DNA of 64,000 bases from positions 62,001-126,000 of the forward strand of contig CAVRLX010000007.1 in assembly GCA_963721725.1 (NCBI GenBank), in the 5' to 3' direction. Source of the stretch: RI-153 sp963721725 (GTDB lineage: Bacteria; Chloroflexota; Anaerolineae; Caldilineales; Caldilineaceae). Below, piece after piece: positions 31,758 to 40,970 of this stretch. The notes below the pieces were generated by a model that saw nothing but the letters and a program-made list of their open reading frames with translations, made no database searches and was not told the DNA's origin. A program made the translations under genes and the position numbers. Position 1 is the first letter of the stretch; the number at the start of each line of letters is the position of its first letter.

Positions 31758-33184
31758 TTACGGCCATTGCCAGGGTAGTTGGTTTTGATAAATCCAGGCC
31801 CCTGTATGCAGGGCTTGGACGGCGATCAGCGGCCAGATCGCCAACCGTTGCCAGCCCGGCTCAGGAAACCAGCGCGGCACCTGCCAGATCAAAAGCAGCG
31901 TGGTGGGGATTGCCGCCAGGCTAAAGAGATCCCAATCGCGCTGTCCGCCAAAGTCCGGGTTCCATAGACAGACGAGCAGCAGATGCGCGCCTGCCGCCCA
32001 GCATAAAAAGCGTCCAATGCTCTGTGTGCGCTGTCGTTGATCTAACCCCGTTGACCGCTGCAAAGTTCCCAGCCATCCCAAAAGCAGGGCAGGCAAGACG
32101 ACGGGCGCTACCAATGCCTGTTGGTTAAGCAGATCGCGCAGGTGCAGCCAGCTAAACATCGTGTAGTGTTCCCGGCGTGTCGTCGTCTCCCACAGCGGAA
32201 CCAGCCAGCGGCCATCGTCCCCGCCGGGGCGGTCCCCGTAAAACAGCATTGCCACGCCATGCCCGCCCACTTCCATCATCAAGACTGTGGCCCCCGCCAC
32301 AAGCAGCATAGGCAGCATGAGGTGGAGCAAAATAGTGAATGGCGGTCGTCTGCTGCCTGTCGGTCTGCCACGCCAGATAGAGCAGACTGGGCGTGTAAAT
32401 CACCGTGCTGGGATGGAAGGCGTTGGTCAGCGCCAGCACGGTGGCCGCTTGCCAGAGCGGACGCTCGCCGTGCAGGACGCCTAGCCCCAGCCAGAGGTAG
32501 AGCAGAATTCCGGCGGCGGCAAAGCTGTAGTTTTCCACATAGCCGAAGAAAAGTTGCAGCAGCCCCAGCGAGGTGAGCAGCCCAATCGTGAGCCAGCGCG
32601 GGGCCAGTCTTTCGTCATTTGCCAGCCGCAAGACGCCCCACAGATAGAGCGCGCCGGCCAGCGGGCTGAGCAGCCGATAGACTGGCATAGCATCGCGCCA
32701 TCCCTAAAAGAGGGTGGAGCCAATCCCAGACTTGGCTATGCAGGTAGACATCCAGCGGGGCCTGCCAGGAATGGGTCAGCCGCAGGGCTGGATCGGGCCA
32801 GGCCATGCCTTTGGCAAGTGTATAGGCGTCACCCCAGCGGGTATGCACAAGGGGAAAGAGCCAGAAAGCGCCAAAAAGCAGGGCCACGACTGACCAACTC
32901 CACCCCTGGGGGAGCGTCCAACCCTGGTTGTGACGCTGTTGCCACGCCACGACGATTACGGCCACTACGATCAACGCGCCGCCGATAACAAGCCAGCCCG
33001 GCACATAGGTCACAGGCCACACACCCCACCAACGGCTTTCGGCGTCGGTGGCGGTGGGGATTGCCGTGGGGGTGGGCGGTAGCGTTGCCACATACAGGTG
33101 TAAACCAACGATCACAAGCGCCAGCCCGTTGAAGAGCAACGCGAGCCGCCTTTGATCTATGGTGTCGATCCGCCGTCTGTGCAT
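31758..33184 (-). pseudogene. Multi-pass membrane protein, interrupted by two frameshifts
   Basis: Three overlapping frames of 189, 178 and 190 residues follow one another and together form one integral membrane protein of about 475 residues. The first part (from 33184) has two helices and the loop H-T-R-W-G-D-A-Y-T-L-A-K-G, then D-W-L-H-P-L-L-G-M-A. The second resumes at R-D-A-M-P-V-Y-R-L-L-S-P near 32690 and runs to Q-T-T-A-I-H-Y. The third resumes at L-L-H-L-M-L-P-M-L-L near 32325, next to a TTTT run. The G-D-A-Y acidic loop and later W-D-L-F-S helix loops suggest a GT-C-like transferase, but no family is certain. Frameshifts beside homopolymers point to sequencing indels. It ends ten bases before the alternative PBP start. 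Confidence 0.6.
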
Positions 33185-33216
33185 TGTCCTATTCTAGCCG
33201 ATCCTTTCATTCTCGC

Positions 33217-33254
33217 CCAAAAAAGAACGGTCAGCCTCCCAGGGAGACTGACCG
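33217..33254 (-). terminator. Rho-independent terminator after the SH3b-fasciclin gene
   Basis: Arms cggtcagcctccc (33228-33240) and gggagactgaccg (33242-33254) pair with one mismatch. On the minus strand the stem is followed by a T-rich run (complement of aaaaaag at 33219-33225). It lies 25 bases after the stop at 33279. Confidence 0.8.
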
Positions 33255-33278
33255 CTTTGGGACCGAGAGAGGGAACGA

Positions 33279-34832
33279 TTAGCGCAGGGGCGCGCCCACC
33301 TGCACAAATTCGCTGGCAACCCAACTGGGGCCGGCAATGTCGGGCAGGTTGAGCAATGTCCATTGTCCATCCACAGTGGTGGCGACGACTTCGTATTGTT
33401 CGCCTTCCAACAGGGCATCGCGCAGTTCGCTATCCACCGAAGGAGCTGCGCGTACACGCAGACGCGAGCCTTCGCTGGTGATCACGGTGGCGCTGCCCAG
33501 CGTGGGGATGACCTGAATATTTTGGCTGAGAATCAGAAATTCCGTGGAGACCCAGCCCGCGCCGCGCAGTTCGGGCACAGCCAGGGCAACCCAGGCCCCG
33601 TCCGTGCTTTGATCAACCACGGCGTATAACTCACCCTGGCGCACGCCCCACAGCACTTCGGCGTTGGCATCGGGCGATTGGCGCACACGCAGTGACCGCG
33701 TGTTGACCTGGGCCAGTGTGTTGGAAGCGGGCAGGATCACAGCGTCACTGGCGGGTGCTGGCGTGGGTGTCGCAGCGGCAACCGTGGGTGTAGTTGTGGT
33801 CGTCACAGTCACAGTGGGTGTGGGGGCCACAGGTACAGCAACCGTGGCGGTGACGGCAACCGTGGGCGTCGGAATGGTGGCGGCCAGCAGCGCGTCTACA
33901 TCCACCGAGGGCGGAATCAGCACGCTGTCAATCACGTGAATGATGCCATTGCTGGCGACCAGATCGGTGAGGGTGACAGTTGCATCGTTGACGGTGACCG
34001 TGTTATTGGTGACACCGATGCTGAGCGGTTCGCCCGCGGCGCTTTCCACTTCCATGCCATCACTCAGGTCGGCGGTGGCGATCTTCTCTTCCACAACGTG
34101 ATAGAGCAAAACCGTACGCAGCGCGCCTTCGGGATCGGCCAGCAGTGCATCCAATGCGCCAGCGGGCAGGCTATCAAAAGCGTCGTTGGTGGGGGCAAAG
34201 ATGGTAAATGGCCCCTCCCCAGCCAGAATTTCGGCCAGGCCCGCGGCTTCGACAGCGGAGACCAATGTCGAGAATTCATCGGCTGCGCCGGCAGTCTGCA
34301 CTAGATCAATCTGCGGTGTGACCTTTATGGCAGCGGTGGCGGTGGGCAGCGGGGTGGCGGTGGGCAGCGGGGTAGCGGCTGGCGTGGGCGTGGCAACTGC
34401 GGCCACTGCTTCACCAGCCTCGTCGCCGAGCACGGGCAGTCCGGTGGGATCACCATCCACAATCAAAAACTCGGCAGCCACCCAACCCAGAGTTTCAATG
34501 TCGGGAACTTGAATTTGCAGCCATTGGATGTCTTCGCTGCGCGCCAACACGGTGACCGCCGTTCCCTCGCGCAGACCCGCCACAATGGGTGATTCTGCTT
34601 CGGGTGATTGGCGTACACGGAGCGAGCGGGTGTTGACCGTCGCGGTGAGCGTAATCGGTTCGGAAGTGGGTTCGACAGTGGGTTCCACTGTCTCGGCGCT
34701 CTCGCCTGGGGCCTGGTCAGCCGGGGCCGGTGTCACAAAGACAAACGTCCCATCAGGGCCGACATAGCAGCCGCTAAAGAGCAAGACCAGGAGCAAGAGC
34801 ACGCCGATGGAGAGTATTTTGGAACGAAACAT
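33279..34832 (-). CDS. Secreted lipoprotein with SH3b domains and a fasciclin (FAS1) domain
   Basis: The 517-residue protein has a lipoprotein signal peptide with the lipobox L-F-S-G-C (Cys22), then a Pro/Glu/Thr spacer. The first bacterial SH3 domain follows (about 60-125, N-T-R-S-L-R-V-R-Q-S-P). A full FAS1 domain comes next (about 175-310) with F-T-I-F-A-P-T-N-D-A-F, L-Y-H-V-V and N-G-I-I-H-V-I-D-S-V-L. After a Thr-rich linker two more SH3 domains close the protein. SH3b domains usually bind peptidoglycan or peptides and FAS1 mediates adhesion, so an envelope-attached adhesion or wall-binding role is likely. The ATG at 34832 has GAGGAG seven bases upstream. It is a single-gene unit between terminators. 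Confidence 0.85.
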   Translation of the reverse strand: MFRSKILSIGVLLLLVLLFSGCYVGPDGTFVFVTPAPADQAPGESAETVEPTVEPTSEPITLTATVNTRSLRVRQSPEAESPIVAGLREGTAVTVLARSEDIQWLQIQVPDIETLGWVAAEFLIVDGDPTGLPVLGDEAGEAVAAVATPTPAATPLPTATPLPTATAAIKVTPQIDLVQTAGAADEFSTLVSAVEAAGLAEILAGEGPFTIFAPTNDAFDSLPAGALDALLADPEGALRTVLLYHVVEEKIATADLSDGMEVESAAGEPLSIGVTNNTVTVNDATVTLTDLVASNGIIHVIDSVLIPPSVDVDALLAATIPTPTVAVTATVAVPVAPTPTVTVTTTTTPTVAAATPTPAPASDAVILPASNTLAQVNTRSLRVRQSPDANAEVLWGVRQGELYAVVDQSTDGAWVALAVPELRGAGWVSTEFLILSQNIQVIPTLGSATVITSEGSRLRVRAAPSVDSELRDALLEGEQYEVVATTVDGQWTLLNLPDIAGPSWVASEFVQVGAPLR

Positions 34833-35026
34833 GGTGTCTCCTCGATGTACTAAGAACGTAGATATAAAGAACAGGGGGCTTAAAAAAATCTACCCCTTGC
34901 ACCCTGTTCGATGCGCTGGTAGAGGTAGAGATGAGCTGTATAAACCTGCCCAACGTATCTGGGCAGCAGGCGCTATTATCGCATGCTGTGCCGCAGTTGA
35001 CAAATGATCGACCTATTTTGTCTCGT

Positions 35027-36871
35027 TCACTGGGCGGCAACAGCGGGCAACGTAGGCAGAGTGAGGGTAAATCGTCCGATTTCGGTGGCGGTAGTGGCGT
35101 CGTAGGGGATGACCAACAGGTGGCACGCGGGGGCGGGATAGGGGAGATAATGTACATCGCGCACGATTTCGCCGGGCAGCCAGTCGGGGGTGAGGGCAAC
35201 TTGGCGCAGCGGAAAGCGATCTTCCACGCCCACCACATCGCCATTTTCAGCCAGCATGCGCAGCGAAAGTTTGAGCACGGCGGGCAATGGGCGTTGCGCT
35301 TGCCAATAAAATGCCACCCGCAGCGCCGGCCCCCCGGCCTCGTCTAAAACTGTCAGATCATAGCCGCGCACACAGAGCAGATCGTCGCCCAAACAGAGAG
35401 CTAGCGGCATGGAGGGCATGCCCGGTTGTGCGCTGCCGCGCGGCCAGACACGCACCAATGGACCCTCGGCGCTGAAAGAATACTGGTTGCCGATGCCCGC
35501 CACTTCTTGGGTCAGAAAGAGCGGATACCCTGCGGCCATCCCTGCGGCCACAAAAGCTTGGCGCGCCGCCGGGTCATCCAACGCCACAGGGATGGCCGCT
35601 TGCCCCAAGCCTTCGGCCTGTTGCATGTATTGAAGCACGCTGATTTGGCCGCGCAGCCCCACCACACGGCTTTGCGGTGGGAAATCGACTGTAGCAAGCG
35701 CCACGGCGTAATCATGGGTTGTCCATGCTTGGCTGCGGTTCACTATCGGATCGCGCCCGCCGGGGACGAGGAGAATGGCGGCGAGCAGCAGGGCATAGAG
35801 CGTTCTGCGCCGCCAGGGAATCTGGGCTGAAATGTGGCTGATGAGGCGTTCGGCGGCCAGTCCGCTTGCCAGAGCCAGACAGAGAAAAACCGGGATAGCG
35901 AAGACTTCGGCGTCGGCAACACGATAGCGCATGGCAAAGGCAAGGTTAATCGCCAGCGTGAGGCTAATCATGACCCAAGCAGGGCGCTGGCGCGAGGTGA
36001 GCAATCCGATGCCCAGCCCGATCATGCCCAGGATCAGCCCAAGCCAACCGCCTTGAGCGCGGATCACGGCCAGCCAATCGGCGGGGGTGCGTGCCACCGC
36101 CAGCGCGTTGTCGCCGAGAAATGTAGTGTAGGTGCGCGCCAGTACATGATCCCAGAAGCCGGTCCAGGTGTTGACATAGTCGCCTTCCAGCGGTTCGATG
36201 CCGTTGGCCGCGCGCAAGGGAATATAGAGATAGAGCAGAAAAGGCAGCGCCAACGCCAGCCCCCAGCGCAGCCACTCCCGCTGCGGACGGGCCAGGCGCG
36301 GCTCCGTCCACAGCAGAGAAGCGACCACAGGCGGGAGCAGTAAAAGGGTGGTGCGGTGGTGGGCGAGCGAGAAGCCAATGAGCAAGCCAAGCACGCCCAA
36401 TGACCGACGCTCAAGCCGCACTGTGGTGTAGAGGATCAACGCTACAAAGAGGCCATGCAGCGCGTAGACCTCGGCTACGGTGGTCTGCTGCCACCAGATC
36501 GGCCCCAAGGCAAAGAGCAGCGCCGCCACCAATCCGCCGCCATTCCCAGCCAGCCGGCGCGCCAACAGAAAAAGCACAGTCACCGCAGCCGCGCCGCAGA
36601 GCGCGCTGAAAAGGTTCATGCGCCAAGCCCAATTGCCCACCGGAAAAAGCAGGCGACTCCACAGCCCGCCCAGCAGGATATAGAGCGGATAGCCGGTGGG
36701 GTGGGCGATGCCAAAGGTGGGGCCAACCAGTTGAAATTCCAGGCTATCGTCGTAGAGTTCGACAATGCTAGGGGCGGCGGTGAGGCTATACAGAAGCAGG
36801 GTAAGCAGGCCCACACCCACGGGTAGCCAGCGGGCGGCGGGTGTAAACGGGAGCCAACGGTCTTTGTGCAT
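35027..36871 (-). CDS. DUF2723 family membrane protein (GT-C-like)
   Basis: The 614-residue protein has a membrane helix, then the DUF2723 signature: D-D-S-L-E-F-Q-L-V-G-P, G-I-A-H-P-T-G-Y-P-L-Y with the acidic and histidine residues in the first outside loop, and later T-V-A-E-V-Y-A-L-H and G-F-S-L-A-H-H-R-T. About eleven more helices follow. DUF2723 proteins are relatives of protein O-mannosyltransferases and probably move sugars from lipid carriers. After residue 460 a soluble part contains a variant of the G-Y ... F-Y-W-Q domain seen in the two glycosyltransferases at 7-11 kb. A -10 box lies only nine bases before the ATG (see 36880-36908), so the message may be leaderless. Confidence 0.82.
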   Translation of the reverse strand: MHKDRWLPFTPAARWLPVGVGLLTLLLYSLTAAPSIVELYDDSLEFQLVGPTFGIAHPTGYPLYILLGGLWSRLLFPVGNWAWRMNLFSALCGAAAVTVLFLLARRLAGNGGGLVAALLFALGPIWWQQTTVAEVYALHGLFVALILYTTVRLERRSLGVLGLLIGFSLAHHRTTLLLLPPVVASLLWTEPRLARPQREWLRWGLALALPFLLYLYIPLRAANGIEPLEGDYVNTWTGFWDHVLARTYTTFLGDNALAVARTPADWLAVIRAQGGWLGLILGMIGLGIGLLTSRQRPAWVMISLTLAINLAFAMRYRVADAEVFAIPVFLCLALASGLAAERLISHISAQIPWRRRTLYALLLAAILLVPGGRDPIVNRSQAWTTHDYAVALATVDFPPQSRVVGLRGQISVLQYMQQAEGLGQAAIPVALDDPAARQAFVAAGMAAGYPLFLTQEVAGIGNQYSFSAEGPLVRVWPRGSAQPGMPSMPLALCLGDDLLCVRGYDLTVLDEAGGPALRVAFYWQAQRPLPAVLKLSLRMLAENGDVVGVEDRFPLRQVALTPDWLPGEIVRDVHYLPYPAPACHLLVIPYDATTATEIGRFTLTLPTLPAVAAQ

Positions 36872-36879
36872 AGGGCGAT

Positions 36880-36908
36880 ATTATAGTCAAAGGCGGGGAT
36901 AAAGCCCA
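36880..36908 (-). promoter_or_regulatory. Promoter of the DUF2723 gene, probably giving a leaderless mRNA
   Basis: On the minus strand TTGGGC (36908-36903) and a perfect TATAAT (36885-36880) are separated by 17 bases. The ATG at 36871 begins nine bases after the -10 box, about where transcription would start, and no ribosome binding site precedes it. Confidence 0.5.
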
Positions 36909-37292
36909 AGCGGCGGCACAAGGGTGGGATCTTGCCTGATGGAGCGAAATCCACAGTCATGCTCACACGGAGCACGAGGCATAGCCTGTCCGCTTCCAGC
37001 CCGAGCCGGGGGGCTGTTTGTCTCCCACTCGCTTTTTGGGTATGATAGCGGGGCTTGCCCGAAGGATGAGGGATGCACGGGGTGTAATGCAAGGTGGGGT
37101 CAACAGAAGTGCCGAGGACTTCGCGCAAGGGAAAGAGGACGAGTTCGCCAACCCTAAAGTCCCCATGACTTTTCGAAGATTCTCCCCCATTCTGAATTAC
37201 ACCCGCTCTGAAAGCTGTCAAGTCTCCTGAGAATAAAATCAAGTGCGTACGTTTTATGCCCACGGCATTGTTCCCACAGGACGGTACACCCT
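36909..37292. other. Divergent intergenic region before the Amt-like gene
   Basis: About 380 bases between the DUF2723 gene (minus) and the Amt-like gene (plus). Open frames here lack ribosome binding sites and family features. I found no repeat of families A to C and no clear riboswitch fold. GGACGG lies 12 bases before the ATG at 37293. Confidence 0.4.
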
Positions 37293-38684
37293 ATGGATTT
37301 TTCCAACAATTGGTATCTCATCGCGGCTGGGCTGGCCTTTTTGATCCCAGCCGGGCTTGTCTTATTGGGGGCTGCGTGCATGTCTCCTAAGCGGGCCTGG
37401 GATGCGGCGCTGGGAGGGCTGGCGGCGATCTGTCTGGCGGGCCTGGGCTATTGGGCGGTGGGATTTGGCCTGCAATTTGGCGGCGTGGGTCTTTTTTACA
37501 ATGACCCCCACCTAAGCGAACTGGTCTGGGAATGGAGCGCGCTGCCCGCTGATTGGGGCACGGGCTGGGGCATGGCCGGGTTGCGTGGCTGGTTTCTGGC
37601 CGGGATTGGAAGCAACTATGCGGTCTATGCCCTCTTTTTGGCCCATCTGCCCTGGGCGGTGACGGCGGCGCTGTTGCCTGTGTTGTCGTTACGTGGCCGT
37701 GCGCCCGCCGTGGCAACCCTGTTGATCGCCCTCTTCACCGGCGGCCTTTTCTATCCGCTGGCAGGCAACTGGGTGCGCGGCGGCGGCTGGCTGGCGGCGC
37801 TGGGCAATAACCTGGGCCTAGGCCACGGCTTCATCGACTTTGGCGGTGCGGGCACGGTCTTTGCTGTCTCCGCGGGGATCACGTTGGCGGCGCTGCTGAT
37901 CTGGCTGCCGCGCAGCGTCCCGCGCTCGCTGTTTGATCCCACCCTGCCCTCGGTGCATCTACCCTTGTTGGCCGTGGTGGGCGCGCTGCTGCTCATGGTG
38001 GGTAGCCTGGGCTGGAATTGGAGCAATCCAATTCAGCTCAGCACCCTAAGCGAACTGGCTCCTCTGCGCGGCAGTGTCAATGTTCTGCTCTGTGCCATGG
38101 GCGGCGGCGTGATCCCGCTGCTCTACACTTGGTTTGTGACGGGCGAAAGTGATCCATCGATGACGGCACGCGGGGTGGCGGCAGGGACAATTGCCGGGTT
38201 TGCGGTTGGTCCTTTTATCGCACCCTCGGCGGGCCTTTTGGTGGGGTTGATGGCCGGGGGCACTGTGCCTTTTGTCACCTTTGTCATTAACCGGGTGATG
38301 CGGCTCAACGATGTGGCTGGGGTGGTGGTGATGGCTGGGTTGCCTGCGCTGATCGGGCTGCTTTCAGTAGGGATTTTGGCCGATGGGCTGGTGGGCAGTG
38401 GCTGGCAGAAGACCGGGATTGAAAGCTATCTGGGCGTTGACGGGCAGGGGGTTTCGGGGCTATTGGTGGCGGAAGGGTTTCAGCGCGATTTCCCCGCACA
38501 ACTTCAGGCCCAGATCATCGGCACGGTGACGCTGCTGTTGTGGGGATTTATCACGGGGACGCTGGTCTGTGGGCCGCTGGCTGTCTTTTTCCACGGCGTC
38601 GAAGTGGCGACTGCGCCGCAGCGCCCACGCTGGCGGGTGGATGAAGAAAGCAACGCCGAGCCGGTGGCTGCTAGCCCACCCTAG
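37293..38684 (+). CDS. Divergent ammonium-transporter-family membrane protein lacking the twin histidines
   Basis: The 463-residue protein has about eleven membrane helices and the Amt/Rh layout. The stretch G-H-G-F-I-D-F-G-G-A-G-T-V-F-A-V-S-A-G aligns with the family G-A-x-D-F-A-G-G-T-V-V-H-I-N-A-G, and L-N-D-V-A-G-V-V-V-M-A-G-L-P-A-L-I-G aligns with D-x-x-x-V-F-x-V-H-G-x-x-G. In both places the pore histidine is absent (Ala or Phe in the first, Met in the second). The C-terminal F-F-H-G-V-E-V-A helix is kept. Known Amt proteins need at least one of these histidines for ammonium specificity, so this member may carry another substrate or act as a sensor. No glnK/PII gene is adjacent. The family call is by pattern only. 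Confidence 0.65.
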   Translation: MDFSNNWYLIAAGLAFLIPAGLVLLGAACMSPKRAWDAALGGLAAICLAGLGYWAVGFGLQFGGVGLFYNDPHLSELVWEWSALPADWGTGWGMAGLRGWFLAGIGSNYAVYALFLAHLPWAVTAALLPVLSLRGRAPAVATLLIALFTGGLFYPLAGNWVRGGGWLAALGNNLGLGHGFIDFGGAGTVFAVSAGITLAALLIWLPRSVPRSLFDPTLPSVHLPLLAVVGALLLMVGSLGWNWSNPIQLSTLSELAPLRGSVNVLLCAMGGGVIPLLYTWFVTGESDPSMTARGVAAGTIAGFAVGPFIAPSAGLLVGLMAGGTVPFVTFVINRVMRLNDVAGVVVMAGLPALIGLLSVGILADGLVGSGWQKTGIESYLGVDGQGVSGLLVAEGFQRDFPAQLQAQIIGTVTLLLWGFITGTLVCGPLAVFFHGVEVATAPQRPRWRVDEESNAEPVAASPP

Positions 38685-38761
38685 CCCAAAGCCCCCTCCG
38701 TCCCTAAGGGCAAGGGGGATAGTGGCATACGGAATGAAAAATGCATGAGCAGAACGAATGG

Positions 38762-38823
38762 GGTGCGACGCACTCGTCCAAAGCTTTTCACAACCACTCT
38801 ATTCCTGGCGAGTGCGTCGCACC
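38762..38823. repeat. Dispersed palindromic repeat, family A, copy 3
   Basis: Arms ggtgcgacgcactcgtcc (38762-38779) and ggcgagtgcgtcgcacc (38807-38823), with the loop word gcttttcacaaccactcta shared with the copy at 55010. It lies between the convergent Amt-like and thpR genes, where it could serve as a terminator hairpin. Confidence 0.88.
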
Positions 38824-38847
38824 CCAAACGTGAATAGATACTCTGCT

Positions 38848-39450
38848 TCATTCAGCTTCTTGGCACAGCGCAAAGCGCGCCAACTCGCTATAGCGCGCAC
38901 CGCTGGGATGAAGCTGGCTTTGCATCCACACCAACTCGGTGACAGTCCACTCGCCCAGGCGCGGGGATGATTCTGCCGTGGGCCGCAAGAGATTGTCCAG
39001 TTGGCGCAAGATCGGGGCAGGCGTGTTCTGGTCCAGCCGGGCCAGCGTGACGTGCGGACGATAGAGGCGCGTTTCGGCGGCGAAGCCAGCCCGCTGTGCA
39101 ACTTGCTCTATCCCCGTTTGCAGCATAGCCACTTCAGCCAGATCCCCGCCCACATCCACCCACAACACAGCCATCTTTTGCCACTTTGGAAAGGCCCCCA
39201 AGCCATGCAGATGCAGCCGCACTGGGGCGATTGTCCCGGCGAGAGTACGCAGCCCGGACTCTATCGGCTGCCGTTGTGCCTCTGTGGTTTCACCCAAAAA
39301 TCGTAACGTCAAATGCAGTTTGGTGGGGTCGGCCCAGCGCAGCGCATCGGTTAGCCCGTGGGCGGTGAGGCGCGCCTGTAAATCTTGCTGGCGCGCTCCA
39401 ATCGCGGCTTTGAGCGCAGCGGGCAGGTTGATGGCGATGAAAGTACGCAT
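38848..39450 (-). CDS. thpR: RNA 2',3'-cyclic phosphodiesterase (ThpR/LigT)
   Basis: A 200-residue 2H phosphoesterase. The two catalytic motifs are intact: H46-L-T-L in K-L-H-L-T-L-R-F-L-G and H133-V-T-L in R-P-H-V-T-L-A-R. The N-terminal M-R-T-F-I-A-I-N-L-P is typical. The family opens 2',3'-cyclic phosphates on RNA ends to 2'-phosphates and was first seen as a tRNA-half ligase in vitro. Length and domain order are normal. It is six bases downstream of the fibronectin-like surface protein gene on the same strand, so it is probably co-transcribed, though no functional link is apparent. Confidence 0.92.
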   Translation of the reverse strand: MRTFIAINLPAALKAAIGARQQDLQARLTAHGLTDALRWADPTKLHLTLRFLGETTEAQRQPIESGLRTLAGTIAPVRLHLHGLGAFPKWQKMAVLWVDVGGDLAEVAMLQTGIEQVAQRAGFAAETRLYRPHVTLARLDQNTPAPILRQLDNLLRPTAESSPRLGEWTVTELVWMQSQLHPSGARYSELARFALCQEAE

Positions 39451-39456
39451 GGCGCG

Positions 39457-40332
39457 CTAGCGACGGGACCGTAAATAAAAGAGCGTACCCAGCAGCGTTG
39501 CCACCCCCAACAACGCCAGCCCCACACTGCCCACACAGAGCATGAGCACCAACAGCCCGGTGAGCGAGCCTTCGTCGGGTGTGCCGCGCCATCCCCCGCC
39601 CAGGAAGCCAAAGACCGAAGTAGGGGTCACCGTGGGCAGGGGCGTCGGCGTGGGCAAGATCACTAGCGGCGTGGGGGTAAAGGTGGCGGTTTGCACGACG
39701 TAGGTGGGCGGAATCGCTGGATCAGGGGTCTCGGTCTGCATGAGGACCGTAACGCCGCCTTCTTCCTGCCCGCCAGTGACGGGCGGAATGGGTGTATCTA
39801 TCAGGAAGGGCTGGGTGGGAAAAGGGGTCTCGGTGGGGAAGGGTGTTTGGGTGGGAATGGGTGTCTCTGTGGGCGTGGGTGGAAAGGGAGACGTGGGCGT
39901 AAAGGTGGGCGTGGGCGTGGTCCCAATCCCATAGCCACAGCGCTCAAAGACATCGCCCGGCTCGTTGTTGCTGGGGATCTCTTGCAGCCGAAAACAGTAG
40001 CTGACACTAGGTTGCAGTTGATAAAACTCGGCCTGATAAATAGCGCCGCTGTCCAACTGGCCCTGGGCCTGCACCGGGCCACCAATGGGCTGATAGGTGG
40101 CATCGGGCTGATCGGCCGGACGATAGTACAATTGAAAGGCAGCCACGTCATATTCGCGGGCTGTCTCCCAGACGATCTGCACGCGGTCCCCCAACGGGGT
40201 CACGGTTAAACTCGTCAATTCGACGCCTGCCCAGGCTGTTTGATAGGCAAACAGGGCCACCACGAACAAAAACGTCAGCCGAAGCCAGCGCGGCTGTGTT
40301 GTGGAGGAAGCAGGGGGCGCAGTGGGTTTCAT
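39457..40332 (-). CDS. Secreted fibronectin type III-like protein with Thr-Pro linker and C-terminal anchor
   Basis: The 291-residue protein has an N-terminal signal anchor (L-R-L-T-F-L-F-V-V-A-L-F-A-Y) and a single domain of about 100 residues resembling fibronectin type III (R-V-Q-I-V-W-E-T-A-R-E-Y-D-V-A-A-F-Q-L-Y ... Y-Q-L-Q-P-S-V-S-Y-C-F-R-L). Two long Thr-Pro blocks follow and a C-terminal membrane helix near 260-285 ends in L-R-S-R-R. This layout is a cell-surface protein held in the membrane by its C-terminus. It lies six bases before the start of the next minus-strand gene (thpR) and six bases after sco, so the three genes form a tight run. Confidence 0.7.
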   Translation of the reverse strand: MKPTAPPASSTTQPRWLRLTFLFVVALFAYQTAWAGVELTSLTVTPLGDRVQIVWETAREYDVAAFQLYYRPADQPDATYQPIGGPVQAQGQLDSGAIYQAEFYQLQPSVSYCFRLQEIPSNNEPGDVFERCGYGIGTTPTPTFTPTSPFPPTPTETPIPTQTPFPTETPFPTQPFLIDTPIPPVTGGQEEGGVTVLMQTETPDPAIPPTYVVQTATFTPTPLVILPTPTPLPTVTPTSVFGFLGGGWRGTPDEGSLTGLLVLMLCVGSVGLALLGVATLLGTLFYLRSRR

Positions 40333-40338
40333 GCGTGG

Positions 40339-40962
40339 CTATGAGCGGTGGAGAAAGTGGCGAAGATCGTCGGCCAGCACATCAACGGGGGTGTCGGCCT
40401 TGAACAGCCCAGCCCAATTGCCCGCCCGATCCATCAAATAGATGCCACTGGTATGGTCCATGAGGTAGCCATTCTCGCCAGCCGGGGCTGTGCTCTTTTC
40501 CGCAAAGAGACCATAGGGCGCTTTGAGCGTTTCTAGCTCGGCAGGGGCGACATAGACACCGTGAAAGTCTGGGTGAAAAGCCGGAACGTAGGCCGCCAGT
40601 CGTTCCGGGGTGTCGCGTTGTGGATCGAAGCTGACGAACGCCACCTCCAGCCCGTCAATGAGGGCCGGATCGGACTCGGCCACCTGGGTATAAGCACGGG
40701 CCAGCGCTGCCAATGTCATGGGGCAGATGTCGGGGCAATAGGTGTAGCCAAAGAAGATCAGCACGACCTTGCCCTTGTGATCGCTCAGGCGAAATGGTGC
40801 GCCTGTGATGTCCGTGCCCACAATATCGGGGGCAGGCTGTGGGGTCTCAAACAGCAGCGCCGTGTATTGATGCGGCAGGCTACAGGCCAGCATCACCAGC
40901 GGCAGCAACAGCAAGGTAAGCCCGCGCACCAGGGTTGTTTTGGTCAAAAGATCTCTCATCAC
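40339..40962 (-). CDS. SCO1/SenC/PrrC family copper-binding lipoprotein
   Basis: The 207-residue protein has a lipobox-like L-V-M-L-A-C (Cys27) and a thioredoxin-fold Sco domain with copper ligands Cys76 and Cys80 in T-Y-C-P-D-I-C-P and His170 in L-M-D-H-T-S. F-V-S-F-D-P-Q-R-D-T-P is also conserved. Sco proteins deliver copper to, or reduce cysteines of, the CuA site of cytochrome c oxidase. No oxidase genes are visible in the window, but the protein implies an aerobic or microaerobic respiratory chain. Start is GTG at 40962 with an ATG directly after; the ribosome binding site is weak. It follows the thioredoxin-like gene at 40971 after eight bases. Confidence 0.92.
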   Translation of the reverse strand: MMRDLLTKTTLVRGLTLLLLPLVMLACSLPHQYTALLFETPQPAPDIVGTDITGAPFRLSDHKGKVVLIFFGYTYCPDICPMTLAALARAYTQVAESDPALIDGLEVAFVSFDPQRDTPERLAAYVPAFHPDFHGVYVAPAELETLKAPYGLFAEKSTAPAGENGYLMDHTSGIYLMDRAGNWAGLFKADTPVDVLADDLRHFLHRS

Positions 40963-40970
40963 AGGTCCGC

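Noticed and set aside
34774..35244. Minus-strand open frame of 156 codons between the SH3b-fasciclin and DUF2723 genes
   Set aside because: It overlaps the 3' end of the DUF2723 gene in another frame and the start of the fasciclin gene. Its composition is unlike any neighbour and no start signal is visible.
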